From contig NZ_KE384414.1 in the NCBI RefSeq assembly GCF_000425625.1, positions 71,959 to 135,958 of the forward strand: 64,000 nucleotides of DNA, read 5' to 3'. The notes under the pieces were generated by a model. The model searched no databases. It was not told the origin of the DNA and saw nothing but the letters and a program-made list of their open reading frames with translations. Numbering within the stretch: the stretch's first letter is position 1; every line of letters starts with the position of its first letter. Shown here in pieces: positions 35,277 to 44,946 of this stretch. Source of the stretch: Stutzerimonas azotifigens DSM 17556 (GTDB taxonomy: Bacteria; Pseudomonadota; Gammaproteobacteria; Pseudomonadales; Pseudomonadaceae). Both the position numbers and the translations under genes were made by a program.

Positions 35277-36646
35277 AGCCACTCAGCCTCGCATCGCGTC
35301 TCGCGCTTCAAATCACACTGACCGGCGCCGCTTTGGTCGCGCTGCTGATTGCACTGAGCTACTGGGTACTGGTGCGCCAACTGGAACTGCGCGCCCAGGA
35401 GGAAGTGACGGCCAAGCTCTCTCAGATCGATCATGGACTCCTCGAAGACACCAAAGCCCGTATGGGCCGCTCCTGGCAACACGCATTGAGCGATACCGTA
35501 CTCGGCCATGACAACCTTTCGATTACGGTCATCGGCGATACAGCGAAATCACCCATTTTCAGTATCGGCCGATTCGCCAATGCGCCGCAGCAGCTGGATC
35601 TCGTGAGCAGGGACGGCGACTATCTTGGCTGGACAACGAAAGATGGCGTGCAGATGCTAACCGGGCGCAAGCAAATCCAAGTCCCGGGACTGGCTCCAAT
35701 GACGCTTTTACTTTCGCAAGATCGCAGTGCCGATCAACGGCTGGTGGCTGCATTCCTGCGCTCGGCCTTAGTGACCGTGCCGATGCTACTGATATTGATC
35801 GGATTGGCTGGATGGCTAATCGCCCAAAATGGCTTGCGGCCGCTTCGCAAGTTCCGGGCCTTGGCGACTAAGGTATCTACACAGGATCTATCACCTCGAA
35901 TCCGCACCGATCGGCTTCCGCAAGAGCTCCAGGCATTGGCGCACAGCCTCAACGTAATGCTTCATCGACTCGATGACGGCGTTCAGCAACTGTCACAATT
36001 CTCGGACGATGTGGCTCATGAGTTAAAAACTCCGCTGAACAACCTGATAGGCAAGGCGCAGGTGACTTTGGTGCGTGAGCGAAGCAAGGAGCATTATCGG
36101 GAGGTGATCGAGTCGTCGGTTGAAGAACTCGAACGCATGGATCGAATCGTGTCAGACATGCTGTTTCTCGCCCAGGCCAGCCACGCCAGCCCAGCACTGA
36201 AGCTCGAACAATTATCTTTAGGAAGCGAGGCGAGGCGCGTATGTGAATACTTCGAAGTCCTTGCCGAAGAAGCGGGAGTCGCTACGACAGTAACGGGCGA
36301 TGCCATGATTTTGGGAAATCGACTTATGGTCCAGCGGGCCATTTCCAACCTGCTATCCAACGCGCTGCGGCATTCAAATACTGGCAGTACGGTCGAACTT
36401 AAGATCCTTGAGGAGGACGTAGACATCGTCTCGCTGGCTGTCACCAATCATGGCGCGACTATCGAATCGGATCATCTCCCACATCTGTTCGACCGCTTTT
36501 ACCGCGTTAACGGCATACAACCTCGCGGGGCAGGATTGGGGCTAGCGATTGTCCGCTCAGTGATGAACCTCCACAAAGGCCACGTGGCCGTCGCCAGCAA
36601 AGACGGTCGGACCACGTTTGAACTCACGTTTCCTCGGCAGGCCTGA
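35273..36646 (+). CDS. czcS: Heavy-metal sensor histidine kinase CzcS
   Basis: A 457-residue membrane kinase starting at TTG 35273, with GGAGG seven bases upstream and TTGA overlap with czcR. Layout: transmembrane helix about 15-35, periplasmic sensor about 36-160, second helix about 161-184, HAMP about 185-238, dimerisation helix with phospho-accepting H249 (DDVAHELKTPLNN), then the ATPase with N box (ISNLLSNALRHS), FDRFYRV and GLGLAIV. It senses periplasmic Zn/Cd/Co and phosphorylates CzcR. Confidence 0.93.
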   Translation: MKPLSLASRLALQITLTGAALVALLIALSYWVLVRQLELRAQEEVTAKLSQIDHGLLEDTKARMGRSWQHALSDTVLGHDNLSITVIGDTAKSPIFSIGRFANAPQQLDLVSRDGDYLGWTTKDGVQMLTGRKQIQVPGLAPMTLLLSQDRSADQRLVAAFLRSALVTVPMLLILIGLAGWLIAQNGLRPLRKFRALATKVSTQDLSPRIRTDRLPQELQALAHSLNVMLHRLDDGVQQLSQFSDDVAHELKTPLNNLIGKAQVTLVRERSKEHYREVIESSVEELERMDRIVSDMLFLAQASHASPALKLEQLSLGSEARRVCEYFEVLAEEAGVATTVTGDAMILGNRLMVQRAISNLLSNALRHSNTGSTVELKILEEDVDIVSLAVTNHGATIESDHLPHLFDRFYRVNGIQPRGAGLGLAIVRSVMNLHKGHVAVASKDGRTTFELTFPRQA

Positions 36647-36768
36647 CTCAAAGTGATACCGCACGGAGACAGCCATCACTACGAAGGGGCAAAAACCACA
36701 GGGACAAACAACCATTTCGAGGGCATGCGCGTTGGCCGGGTAACCAGGCCCGCAAGCCCCAACGCCGT

Positions 36769-37173
36769 TCATTTAATGCATGCGTCCTCGCTAATTCCGG
36801 CGAGAATGCCGCAAGCCTCAACTTCCCGCCCATCGTTGCAATTAGCCCGCAGTGAAACGAGTTGTCGTTCGAGTGATTGCAGAGCGGTTATCTGGGATCT
36901 GACTTGAGAAATGTGATCATCGAGTAAGGCATTGACGGCCGTACAAGGCTGGCGAGGGTCATCCTGGTAGCTTTGGAGTGCGTGAATCTCTGGAAGTGAC
37001 AGATTCAAGATTCGGCAGCGCCGGATGAAAGCTAGCCGCTCGCCATGCTTCTCGGTGTAGACACGATAGCCGTTCGCCTGGCGATCAGGCGGTGGCAACA
37101 AGCCCTGCTGCTCATAGAAGCGGATCGTCTGTGTATCAATCCCTATTAGCCTTGCTAACTGACCAATGCGCAT
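36769..37173 (-). CDS. cadR: MerR-family Cd/Pb-responsive regulator CadR
   Basis: A 134-residue MerR-type regulator. The N-terminal winged helix is RIGQLARLIGIDTQTIRFYEQQGLLP. The metal-binding cysteines expected for CadR/PbrR are present: C77 in QPCTAVNALLDDH, C112 in NCNDG and C121. I chose ATG 37173, which has GAGG nine bases upstream; the earlier ATG at 37188 overlaps that site. It is divergent from the HMA-CDF transporter, with a perfect MerR-type dyad between them, so it almost certainly controls that gene. Unlike CadR of P. putida it lacks a His-rich tail. Confidence 0.88.
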   Translation of the reverse strand: MRIGQLARLIGIDTQTIRFYEQQGLLPPPDRQANGYRVYTEKHGERLAFIRRCRILNLSLPEIHALQSYQDDPRQPCTAVNALLDDHISQVRSQITALQSLERQLVSLRANCNDGREVEACGILAGISEDACIK

Positions 37174-37202
37174 CGTGTGAATCCTCATCGGCTCTGCGTT
37201 AT

Positions 37203-37232
37203 TGACCTTATAGTAGCTATAAGGCTTTTAAT
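37203..37232 (+). promoter_or_regulatory. CadR operator in a MerR-type promoter
   Basis: CCTTATAG-TAG-CTATAAGG (37206-37224) is a perfect 8-3-8 dyad. It sits between a -35 like TTGACC (37203-37208) and a -10 like TTTAAT (37227-37232), giving an 18-base spacer. An overlong spacer covered by the operator is the hallmark of MerR-family activation by DNA untwisting. Confidence 0.85.
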
Positions 37233-37265
37233 GATCCCATCTTCGATTTCAAGTGGAGCCGTATC

Positions 37266-38156
37266 ATGAGCAAGTCCGATGGTCCCTGCGGCTGCGATGC
37301 GACACCAGCCGCTGATGCCGATATGCAAAACCCTTCCGATACGACGGGGCAATGGGTCAGTGTTTACGCCGTGCCCAAGATGGATTGTCCATCAGAAGAG
37401 CGAATGATCCGCTTGGCGCTGAATGGTTTGGACGGAGTTCGGAAGCTGACTTTTGATCTGTCGGACCGTCGGTTAGATGTCATGCATGACAGTGCCGTTG
37501 AGCCCATAACCAAAAAGCTGGCGACGTTAGGGCTAGGCGCCACTCTTCAGAAAACTGTCGCGGCAGACCCTGAGATGATCAAAGCCGCCGAGAATCCGGC
37601 GAACTCTACACAGGAATCCCGCTCCCTACGTTTACTGTTAGGCATCAACGCCTTCATGTTCGTGGTAGAGATGACTGCTGGCCTGATTGCCAGGTCCGCG
37701 GGTCTGATTGCCGATTCGCTCGACATGTTCGCTGACGCGGCAGTGTACGGCCTGGCCCTTTATGCGGTTGGGCGCAGCGTCAATCTGCAGGTGCGTGCTG
37801 CACACCTTGCTGGTGTGCTCCAGCTGATTTTGGCCCTCGGCGTGCTCGTAGAGGTGATCAGACGCTTTATATTCGGCAGCGAGCCCGAGTCGCTGATAAT
37901 GATGGCCGTCGCGTTCCTGGCATTGCTCGCCAACACGGGTTGTTTGCTGCTGATTTCCAAACACCGGGAAGGTGGTGCTCACATGAAAGCGAGCTGGATA
38001 TTCTCCGCCAATGATGTGGTCATCAACATGGGCGTCATAGTCGCCGGAGCGCTCGTCGCTTGGACTGGGTCCAACTACCCAGACCTGATTATCGGTACCG
38101 TCGTGGGATTCATCGTTCTCAACGGCGCTCGGCGTATTCTGGCGCTCAAGGGTTGA
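37266..38156 (+). CDS. HMA domain-fused cation diffusion facilitator
   Basis: A 296-residue protein joining an N-terminal heavy-metal-associated domain (about 30-95, with metal site M39-D-C41 in PKMDCPSEER) to a CDF-type transporter with six hydrophobic segments (about 122-295). Metal-site acids appear in DSLDMFADA (helix 2) and SANDVV (helix 5). The usual cytoplasmic C-terminal CDF domain is absent, as if the N-terminal HMA domain replaces it. An extra cysteine pair (CGCD) lies at residues 8-11. The CadR operator directly upstream indicates Cd/Pb/Zn induction. Confidence 0.85.
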   Translation: MSKSDGPCGCDATPAADADMQNPSDTTGQWVSVYAVPKMDCPSEERMIRLALNGLDGVRKLTFDLSDRRLDVMHDSAVEPITKKLATLGLGATLQKTVAADPEMIKAAENPANSTQESRSLRLLLGINAFMFVVEMTAGLIARSAGLIADSLDMFADAAVYGLALYAVGRSVNLQVRAAHLAGVLQLILALGVLVEVIRRFIFGSEPESLIMMAVAFLALLANTGCLLLISKHREGGAHMKASWIFSANDVVINMGVIVAGALVAWTGSNYPDLIIGTVVGFIVLNGARRILALKG

Positions 38157-38242
38157 AGGAGCTCCCGTTACAGAAAAAGGGTGTCTTCATGCCTGTAAGC
38201 CATCCGGGTCTAGCGGCGTCAGCTAAAACTGGCGACGCCGCT

Positions 38243-38875
38243 TTAGCCGTTGGCGGATGGTGGGTATTGCAGAACGTGGGCTGCAAAGTCCATCAGCGAG
38301 ACGAAGCCGCACTGATCGGCTTTTCCTTCACGCTGTAGGTGGTAGCCCCGCATGCCTTGCCCAATTGGACCAAGCATATCGGCTTGCAACGTGTCACCGA
38401 TCATTGCGATAGCGGAGGCTTCGCAGCCAAGCTGTTCGATCATCTGACGATAGATTGCGGGCTCAGGCTTTATTGTCCCAACCTCAAAGCTCCATCCGTA
38501 AACATCGAACGACGGCAGTAACAGTTTGGCCGGAATCGCATATGGGGCTGCGAGATTGGAGCACAACGCGAGATTCAGGCCGGCGTCCTTTAGCTGATTT
38601 AGCGACTCCAACGCATCATCGAAAAGGCGAACGCTGGCCAGCTCGGTGAAAAGGTCGCTTTCAAGGCTAGCTAACTCAGAGTTGCTCAACTGCGCACCGA
38701 AATAATCGGCAGCTCCAGCCAAGCCCAGATTTCGAGTCATCAGAGTCCGTGCGTCATCCGGCCTTGGTGTTTTGCCCTGAAGCCGCAGGTTCTGCATCAG
38801 TTGGCGGAAAGGATGGCGGCGCTCACCTATCTGGAGAAGCGTGCCAAACACATCGAAAACTACTGCTTGTATCAT
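38243..38875 (-). CDS. HAD-superfamily hydrolase
   Basis: A 210-residue haloacid-dehalogenase-like phosphatase. Motif I is FDVFGTLL (D8 nucleophile, D-x-F-G-T), motif II is CSNLA, motif III lysine is in TIKPEP, and motif IV is MIGDTLQAD. The helical cap lies between residues 15 and 85. The substrate cannot be read. It follows the truncated TcmP-like gene in the same direction with a 57-base gap and may once have shared its transcript. GC content is moderate, and the gene is intact. Confidence 0.85.
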   Translation of the reverse strand: MIQAVVFDVFGTLLQIGERRHPFRQLMQNLRLQGKTPRPDDARTLMTRNLGLAGAADYFGAQLSNSELASLESDLFTELASVRLFDDALESLNQLKDAGLNLALCSNLAAPYAIPAKLLLPSFDVYGWSFEVGTIKPEPAIYRQMIEQLGCEASAIAMIGDTLQADMLGPIGQGMRGYHLQREGKADQCGFVSLMDFAAHVLQYPPSANG

Positions 38876-38932
38876 GCCGGTACCTCTACCGTTGGAGGCG
38901 AACCGCCCACCCGAAGAGCGATGCCGCCCCTC

Positions 38933-39787
38933 TCAGTTTTCTGAACTGGATTTCTTCAGAGGTGGCACGAAGAAGATGGGTCTTTGCGGGGGCGCTATCA
39001 GGATATCTGTCGACTTGATGCTTGTGCCTTTTCGACGCCTTGTTTTGCCGTTCTTGTCGACCGCCAGCAGATCACCGGTCGCGACAGCAATGTCGAGTGC
39101 CTGCTTTACGCGAAGCTCGTCAGCCATGGTGTAGTTGGTCAATCCGCTCATCAGGCCCAAAAAAGGTTGCCGTTCTACCTCGTAGACCTGTTTGGGCAAG
39201 AGCTCCGAAAGTTCTCCTCGGATGCGGTCATTGGTAGCATCGTCGAAATAATGCTCATCCAACAGCAAATCGTGCTGACCTGTCACGGCGATATCCCGAT
39301 TGGCGTCGTAGCTGAAAAAGCTGGAAGGCGACAGCATATGGGAAAAGTTGTTGCCGTATTTCCAGTGGATCTTCTTCATCACATCGTTAGCGCGGTAGTT
39401 GTTCGCCAGATGGATAAACCAATAGGCCATCGGGTTGCTGCCGGCCGGACGAATGAAGAAGACGGTCATGTACTGGGCACCGCTTTCCTGCTTGATCCCC
39501 TCGGACAGATAGCGCTGGATCAGGTATTGCCAGCTCCGTGGCTGATGCGCCTTCAGCTGTTTAAGCATGTCCCATGGCACATGCTGATCCAAGCCGATAT
39601 TTGCAATGGCTTTCCGGTTCGCTTGGCGGTCGGCTAGATACGTAACCAAAAAATCGACATTGAAGGTCAGCAGGACCTCGGCTTTGTTGAGATTCTGGAA
39701 AATCCATTTGATCTTAGGGAACGGCACATCGCCATACATCATGCCCAGCCCCGCAGCGAGGATTGCCTTTTTCCGAGCCGGCTGCAT
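38933..39787 (-). pseudogene. Three-Cys-motif partner protein (TcmP)-like, 5'-truncated
   Basis: A 284-codon frame resembling the C-terminal two thirds of TcmP proteins, which are usually paired with a phage-type radical-SAM-like or three-Cys protein on mobile elements. Seen: a PFPKIKWIFQNLNKAEVLLTF core, then the helical SNPMAYWFIHLANNYRA segment, and a C-terminal Lys/Arg tail. The expected N-terminal FxGxG-type fold with its conserved acidic motif is missing. The frame begins at 39787, exactly where the integrase 3' fragment on the other strand starts, so the gene was cut by recombination. No partner gene is present. Confidence 0.6.
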
Positions 39788-40039
39788 ATCTCAGACCATC
39801 TATCCACTCGTCAATACGCTCGTATCGTCAAAGGTTGGGTGAAAGCCATTGGCCCTGATCCAGCCCTGTATGGCATTCACACAATAAGACGTACGAAGGC
39901 ATCGCTGATCTATCGCAGGACGAAGAACCTGCGGGCAGTTCAACTGTTGCTCGGCCATACGAAGCTGGAGAGCACCGTTCGATATCTGGGGATTGAGGTC
40001 GATGATGCCCTAGAGATGGCGGAACAGACCGAGGTTTGA
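39788..40039 (+). pseudogene. 3' fragment of a small tyrosine integrase
   Basis: An open frame without its own start, reading SDHLSTRQYARIVKGWV, then the catalytic block HTIRRTKASLIYRRTKNLR, then LLLGHTKLESTVRYLGIEVDD. This is the end of a XerC-like phage-type integrase: HxxRR, GH and the nucleophile tyrosine are all there, but the first catalytic arginine and the N-terminus are absent. A matching 5' piece lies 1.9 kb to the right in the same orientation, i.e. in reversed order. Confidence 0.8.
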
Positions 40040-40092
40040 CCATGCATAGCGACGGTCGAAGCCAGGCCGTCGCTAACCGGCCAATAGCCGCC

Positions 40093-40536
40093 CTAGTCTG
40101 CCCACCAGTTCGGTATGACAGATGCTAGGCCGGTCAGGGCGCCGACTACCCCAATCATGATGCTACTCCAGAAGGTTACCGGCTCGCGGCGCTGCCTACG
40201 CTCCTCGCGGATGTCTGCCCTGACAATGCGAATGCCAGCATCTGTGAGATACCTGGGCTCCCGCGGGTCGCTATCAAATTCGACTCGCCCCCAGAAAGTC
40301 CTGTCATCGCGATCAGGCAGTGGGACACCGAGGCGGTCTGCCTCTATCATCCAGTACTCGGTCAAGATCAGCAGCCGCCATTCGTACAGACTGTCCGACT
40401 TCTGAATATAGTCCTGAAGCTGTCCATCCTGTTCCGGTTGGACGGTGTGGGGCGGGTGCATCTTCTCCAGTTCGGACCTGGCTTTTTCGCACTTGGCCAA
40501 CTCAGATCGCATCACTCGGTAATGCTTTGTCCACAT
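40093..40536 (-). CDS. Hypothetical protein with C-terminal membrane anchor
   Basis: A 147-residue protein, not recognised. It has a mostly helical, charged cytoplasmic part with a coiled-coil-like start (MRSELAKCEKARSELEKMHP), a middle WGRVEFDSDPREPRYLT segment, and a single hydrophobic segment at the end (SSIMIGVVGALTGLASVIPN, about 124-143). A strong GGGAGGGG site precedes ATG 40536. It stands alone between the integrase fragment and the HEPN-motif gene and is accessory. Confidence 0.55.
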   Translation of the reverse strand: MWTKHYRVMRSELAKCEKARSELEKMHPPHTVQPEQDGQLQDYIQKSDSLYEWRLLILTEYWMIEADRLGVPLPDRDDRTFWGRVEFDSDPREPRYLTDAGIRIVRADIREERRQRREPVTFWSSIMIGVVGALTGLASVIPNWWAD

Positions 40537-40652
40537 CGCTCGCCCCTCCCTTGGAAGAGCGCGACGCTACCTGACTGCAAATCTGAATACCACCTTGCCC
40601 GGCCGAATCCTTGCCCGATGCGCGGCCGGCGGGCGTGCCGTGGAGTATAGGG

Positions 40653-41699
40653 CTAGCCCAAAATAATAGGGGATGGAAGAATCGATTGAGCATTCGGCTG
40701 AACGTATCGTCGGGATAATAGGCATTTAGTAAAATTCAATGCCAATGCTTCGGAATCAGTGGTAACTCCCGGCTGTAACATGCTACCGCGCCCTTCGACA
40801 AGAATGGCTGCAAACGACAATAAGCTAATTAAATTAAAAAGCCGCAAGAAATTACTCGGTGTTGCGTAGCCTTTAAAGAATCCATGCGCAATCCCATGCC
40901 GATTTAAAACAAAGTGCGATGGTAACGACTCTGTATGACCGTAAAAACACCCACGGAAGTACATTTCCATGCTCTCCAGCATCTGCACTCGCTCATGATA
41001 TCGACTTAAATAGTTTATCGTTAATTCCTTGTCTGGATACCAATCATAACCTGCGACCAGTCGTTTCAACTCACCTTGCTTTATTCGATGAAAAACCTTT
41101 AGAAGCGTCTCTATATTCACGGCATCCTTAACTGGAAGAGAGACGTGCTTTCCAAGCTCTCTTAGGAACCCTTCTATGCAAGGCAGAATTCCAACAATTG
41201 CCACGCCGTACAGACCCAGACAGTATGCCTTTACAGCCTCAATCAGCTGTTCTTGATACTGAGCAAAAGTGATGCGCTGAGACCATGCCCCACAAATCAG
41301 GTCGGCCATTCGTGGGGGCGTGTACATTTCCAACAGCATATTATTCGCGTGAGCGTACCTTTCCTCTTCACTGTTGCTTTTCGAGATTTTTCCGCCGTAT
41401 TCAGATAGAAATCCAAAGCTATGATATGGGGGGAGTACTATCTCAGTAGTCGCAAACGTATCTCTGTACCAAGCTAGCCCAGAGCCCACTTTGATTTCCG
41501 AAAGATCTCTTGGAAAAAATGCACACTCACCAGATGAAACAATTTTATATCCGCGAATATCCCGAAAACAGCTCAGCTTCGCTTCCTGCAAACTATCAAA
41601 CTCATGCTTCCCTCGATGTAAGCAAGCTTCTACTGCTTTTATTCCTCGCCCCAGCGCCATCGATTTTCTGCACTGCTTGTAAGCCTTAGCGAAGTCCAT
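40653..41699 (-). CDS. Hypothetical protein with HEPN-like RHGIAH motif
   Basis: A 348-residue protein of unknown family. I chose ATG 41699 with AAGGG five bases upstream; the frame is open 34 codons further without a site. Near residue 278 it carries N-R-H-G-I-A-H-G, matching the R-x4-H catalytic motif of HEPN ribonuclease domains used in many toxin and abortive-infection proteins, followed by a hydrophobic helix (LLSFAAILVEG). The N-terminal two thirds is unfamiliar. AT-rich, alone, and flanked by integrase pieces, so it is a cargo gene. A defence role is a suggestion only. Confidence 0.55.
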   Translation of the reverse strand: MDFAKAYKQCRKSMALGRGIKAVEACLHRGKHEFDSLQEAKLSCFRDIRGYKIVSSGECAFFPRDLSEIKVGSGLAWYRDTFATTEIVLPPYHSFGFLSEYGGKISKSNSEEERYAHANNMLLEMYTPPRMADLICGAWSQRITFAQYQEQLIEAVKAYCLGLYGVAIVGILPCIEGFLRELGKHVSLPVKDAVNIETLLKVFHRIKQGELKRLVAGYDWYPDKELTINYLSRYHERVQMLESMEMYFRGCFYGHTESLPSHFVLNRHGIAHGFFKGYATPSNFLRLFNLISLLSFAAILVEGRGSMLQPGVTTDSEALALNFTKCLLSRRYVQPNAQSILPSPIILG

Positions 41700-41897
41700 A
41701 GCTGCCCTTGTTATTCGACCCACTGATTCGATCGAACCTACCTGACAACACCTAGCCACGCAAACCATCTGCCGGCGCAGCCCGGCGGTAATGACTGACA
41801 CGCAATTATTAGACGAATTTGAACGTCAGCTTCTGGCCGGTTAGCGACCATTGCTCTGGCTAGCCATCCTTGTCCTCCCACACGTGGAGGACTTGCC

Positions 41898-42020
41898 ATG
41901 AACATCATCGCTACCTGGAGCCGTCAGCCCTGGAACAAAGGGAAATTGGTCGGGCAGAAAATCCCGCTCCGACTGAGAGATATCTGGGCGATCCGAGTAA
42001 GGGGTCATGCCGAGATATAA
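41898..42020 (+). pseudogene. 5' fragment of a small tyrosine integrase
   Basis: ATG 41898 with GTGGAGG upstream starts a 40-codon frame reading QPWNKGKLVGQKIPLRLRDI and then WAIRVR. This is the conserved N-terminus of the same small integrase family whose C-terminus lies at 39788-40039. Homology ends about codon 35 and the frame closes at once. Confidence 0.75.
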
Positions 42021-42134
42021 GTAAAATTCACTCACTTCGCACGTAACGTGTTGATGCCAAGAGAATTTACCAAATCGACCGCACAGCCTCTGATCGTGGA
42101 CTATCTTTTCTGACTCCTCAGAAAAGGAGTTCCT

Positions 42135-42239
42135 ATGGCTTCATTAGAGCGTACGGCGTATCCCACTCTGCCAAAGGCGTATTCAAAAGCAGAGTACCTG
42201 CGCTTAGGCTTTTGCACGGTTCGGTATTCATCAAAATGA
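42135..42239 (+). pseudogene. Tn3-family transposase start fragment
   Basis: ATG 42135 with AAGGAG at 42124-42129 begins MASLERTAYPTLPKAYSKAE and ends at a stop after 34 codons. Tn3-type transposases of the DUF4158 group commonly begin M-A-S-x-E-R-T-A-Y-P. The remaining about 950 codons are missing. It may be the other end of the element represented by the tnpA tail at 20480, but that is only a guess. Confidence 0.55.
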
Positions 42240-42354
42240 AGCGGCCGAGCATCGAACAATGGAGGCATAGGCTAGGCCAGCAGGCGGTATCTGCGCGAGC
42301 TACTTTTCCAGCAGCTCGCTTCAACATACATACGACCTGACATACCAGAGAACC

Positions 42355-42368
42355 TGACAGAAATGTAA
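42355..42368. promoter_or_regulatory. Metal-regulator box upstream of the copper ATPase
   Basis: TGACA-GAAA-TGTAA, about 130 bases before the P-type ATPase start. One half-site is perfect; the other differs by one base. Confidence 0.65.
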
Positions 42369-42496
42369 TGGTTACTTCAGCCTTTGGTCAGGACGCTTTG
42401 CATATATTGGCTGTCAGACGCTGCAAGCATTGAAAAACCGCAAATGTCCCTGCAATAGGCCAAGTTCGTCGCTAACCAATCCATAAGGTGCCCCGT

Positions 42497-44860
42497 ATGT
42501 CCTCTCAGCAGTGCCATCACCAGCCCGACCAAACGAAAGGTACTGCAGCACTCACAGACCCCGTCTGCGGGATGAAGGTGGAAGAGGATAGCGAGCATCA
42601 AGAGCATTATCAGGGAAGCACTTACCGCTTCTGCAGCCAGGGTTGCCAGACCAAGTTTCGTTCCGACCCTGCTCGATATCTCGCTGCACCGCAGGCTCAT
42701 GGAACCTCCTCTCGGGCATCTACCCCACCCGCACAGAAACCACCCGCCGGTGATGCAACGACAGAGTACACCTGCCCGATGCACCCTGAGATCCGCCAAA
42801 TGGGTCCAGGTGATTGCCCTATCTGTGGGATGTCATTGGAACCTCTGATCCCTGAACTCGACGAGGAGGAGAATCCCGAACTCAAGGACTTCTCGAAGCG
42901 ATTCTGGTGGTCTCTGCCCCTGACCGTAGCAGTAACCCTGTTGGCAATGGCGGGACATGCGATACCGCTGTTTCACGGGGCTAGCCAGAACTGGGTTGAA
43001 CTGGCCCTCACGACCCCGGTTGTCTTGTGGGCAGGCTGGCCATTTTTCGCGCGCGGTCTCGCCTCGGTCAAACATCGCAGCCCAAACATGTGGACCTTGA
43101 TCGGGCTTGGCACGGGGGCTGCCTATATTTACAGCGTCGTAGCAACCCTCTTACCGAGCATGTTTCCAGAGTCATTCACAGTAGGCGGCCGGATAGGCGT
43201 TTATTACGAAGCCGCCGCGGTGATCATTTCATTGACTCTGCTGGGCCAGTTGCTGGAATTGAAGGCCCGCTCGCAGACGTCCTCGGCAATTAAGTCCCTG
43301 CTTGGCTTATCACCTAAAACCGCTCGCCGTATCGCCAAAGATGGTTCAGAGGAGGACATCCCGCTCACACATGTTCATGAGGGCGACCATCTGCGCGTTC
43401 GTCCTGGTGAAAAGGTACCCGTTGATGGAGAGGTATTGGAGGGCGAGAGCGCCGTCGATGAATCCATGCTAACGGGCGAGCCGGTTCCGGTGACGAAGCG
43501 GACAGGCGATTCGCTTATCGGCGCGACGATGAACACGAGCGGCTCGCTTGTCATGCGAGCCACCAGGGTTGGCTCCGGGACTATGCTTTCACAAATCGTC
43601 CAGATGGTTGCGAATGCACAACGCTCCAAAGCACCCATGCAGCGAATGGCAGACACGGTTGCAGGTTATTTCGTGCTGACGGTCATCGGTATCGCCTTGC
43701 TGACATTCTTTGCATGGGGCCTGTTCGGGCCTGACCAGGGCTGGGTATTCGGCCTGATCAATGCAGTTGCGGTTTTGATCATTGCTTGCCCTTGCGCACT
43801 TGGCCTGGCAACGCCTATGTCGATCATGGTTGCCACAGGCAAAGCGGCTGGAAGTGGAGTGCTTTTCAGAGACGCAGGCGCCATCGAAAATGTCCGTAAG
43901 GTAGACACGCTGATTGTCGATAAAACAGGAACCTTGACCGAGGGCCGACCTGTCTTCGATCGGGCCATAGGCGTCACGCCGTTTGACTCGCAGGAAGTCA
44001 TCCGTTTGTCTGCCAGCTTGGATCAAGGTAGTGAGCATCCCCTAGCCCACGCGATCGTAGACCATGCCAGAAGCGAAGGTCTCCAGCTGGCGAAGCCAGA
44101 GACCTTCGAGTCAGGGTCAGGGATCGGAGTCCGTGGTCTGGTGGAAGGCAAGCAGCTACAGCTAGGCAACACCGCGCTTATGGAAGATGCGGGTGTGAGC
44201 GTCGAGCCGTTGAAATATCAGGCAGAAAAAATGCGCGAGAGCGGTACCAGCATTGTGTACCTGGCTGTTGATGGGGCACTTGCCGGCTTGCTGGCCGTAT
44301 CGGACCCAATCAAACCGACTTCCAAGGAAGCTGTAGCGCGGCTCCAAGCGGAGGGCGTGCAAGTCATCATGGCCACCGGCGACGGGCTTACCACTGCCCG
44401 CGCGGTGGCTCGTGAGCTATCGCTCGATGAGGTGCATGGCGAAGTGAAGCCGCAGGACAAGGAGGCGCTGGTGGTTAAGCTACAAGCCCTAGGTAAAGTA
44501 GTCGCCATGGCAGGCGACGGAATAAATGATGCGCCGGCGCTCGCCAGGGCTGATGTCGGCATAGCGATGGGCACGGGCACTGACGTCGCCATGAACAGCG
44601 CCCAAGTTACGCTCGTTAAAGGTGACCTGATGGGGATACTGCGCGCGCGCACGCTTTCGGTGGCGACGGTTCGCAATATGCGTCAGAACCTTCTGTTTGC
44701 CTTTATGTACAACGGGTTGAGCATCCCGATTGCCGCAGGTCTGCTCTATCCGTTCTTCGGACTGTTGCTGTCTCCGATGATTGCTGCCCTGGCCATGAGC
44801 CTCAGCTCAGCATCGGTTGTGTTCAACGCACTCCGGCTCCGTCAAACGCGTGTAGTTTGA
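42497..44860 (+). CDS. copA: Cu(I)/Ag(I)-exporting P1B-type ATPase with YHS and HMBD domains
   Basis: An about 787-residue copper or silver exporting ATPase of the inner membrane. I chose ATG 42497 with TAAGG upstream; GTG 42488 is an alternative. The N-terminus has a YHS domain (DPVCGMKV ... [12 protein letters not shown], about 20-62) and a heavy-metal-binding domain ([20 protein letters not shown], about 90-115), replacing classical CxxC HMA domains. Further: metal site [11 protein letters not shown], phosphorylation DKTGTLTEG, hinge [10 protein letters not shown], and the copper-type helices 7 and 8 ([20 protein letters not shown]). The layout resembles SilP/CopP-type pumps. It is preceded by a metal box. 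Confidence 0.94.
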   Translation: MSSQQCHHQPDQTKGTAALTDPVCGMKVEEDSEHQEHYQGSTYRFCSQGCQTKFRSDPARYLAAPQAHGTSSRASTPPAQKPPAGDATTEYTCPMHPEIRQMGPGDCPICGMSLEPLIPELDEEENPELKDFSKRFWWSLPLTVAVTLLAMAGHAIPLFHGASQNWVELALTTPVVLWAGWPFFARGLASVKHRSPNMWTLIGLGTGAAYIYSVVATLLPSMFPESFTVGGRIGVYYEAAAVIISLTLLGQLLELKARSQTSSAIKSLLGLSPKTARRIAKDGSEEDIPLTHVHEGDHLRVRPGEKVPVDGEVLEGESAVDESMLTGEPVPVTKRTGDSLIGATMNTSGSLVMRATRVGSGTMLSQIVQMVANAQRSKAPMQRMADTVAGYFVLTVIGIALLTFFAWGLFGPDQGWVFGLINAVAVLIIACPCALGLATPMSIMVATGKAAGSGVLFRDAGAIENVRKVDTLIVDKTGTLTEGRPVFDRAIGVTPFDSQEVIRLSASLDQGSEHPLAHAIVDHARSEGLQLAKPETFESGSGIGVRGLVEGKQLQLGNTALMEDAGVSVEPLKYQAEKMRESGTSIVYLAVDGALAGLLAVSDPIKPTSKEAVARLQAEGVQVIMATGDGLTTARAVARELSLDEVHGEVKPQDKEALVVKLQALGKVVAMAGDGINDAPALARADVGIAMGTGTDVAMNSAQVTLVKGDLMGILRARTLSVATVRNMRQNLLFAFMYNGLSIPIAAGLLYPFFGLLLSPMIAALAMSLSSASVVFNALRLRQTRVV

Positions 44861-44946
44861 AGCCTGTCGGCTTAGGCTTAGGCTTCGGTTGCGAAGCGAC
44901 CGATTGCCTCATTGATTGCTCATGAATTGCCCCGTAAGTTGGAAAT

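Larger units (their letters stand above)
41700..42496. other. Mobile-element debris upstream of the copper ATPase
   Basis: About 800 bases with no intact gene. It contains the 5' integrase fragment (41898-42020), a Tn3-type transposase start (42135-42239) and the metal box (42355-42368) that should drive the copper ATPase. The rest shows no feature I can support. Confidence 0.6.
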
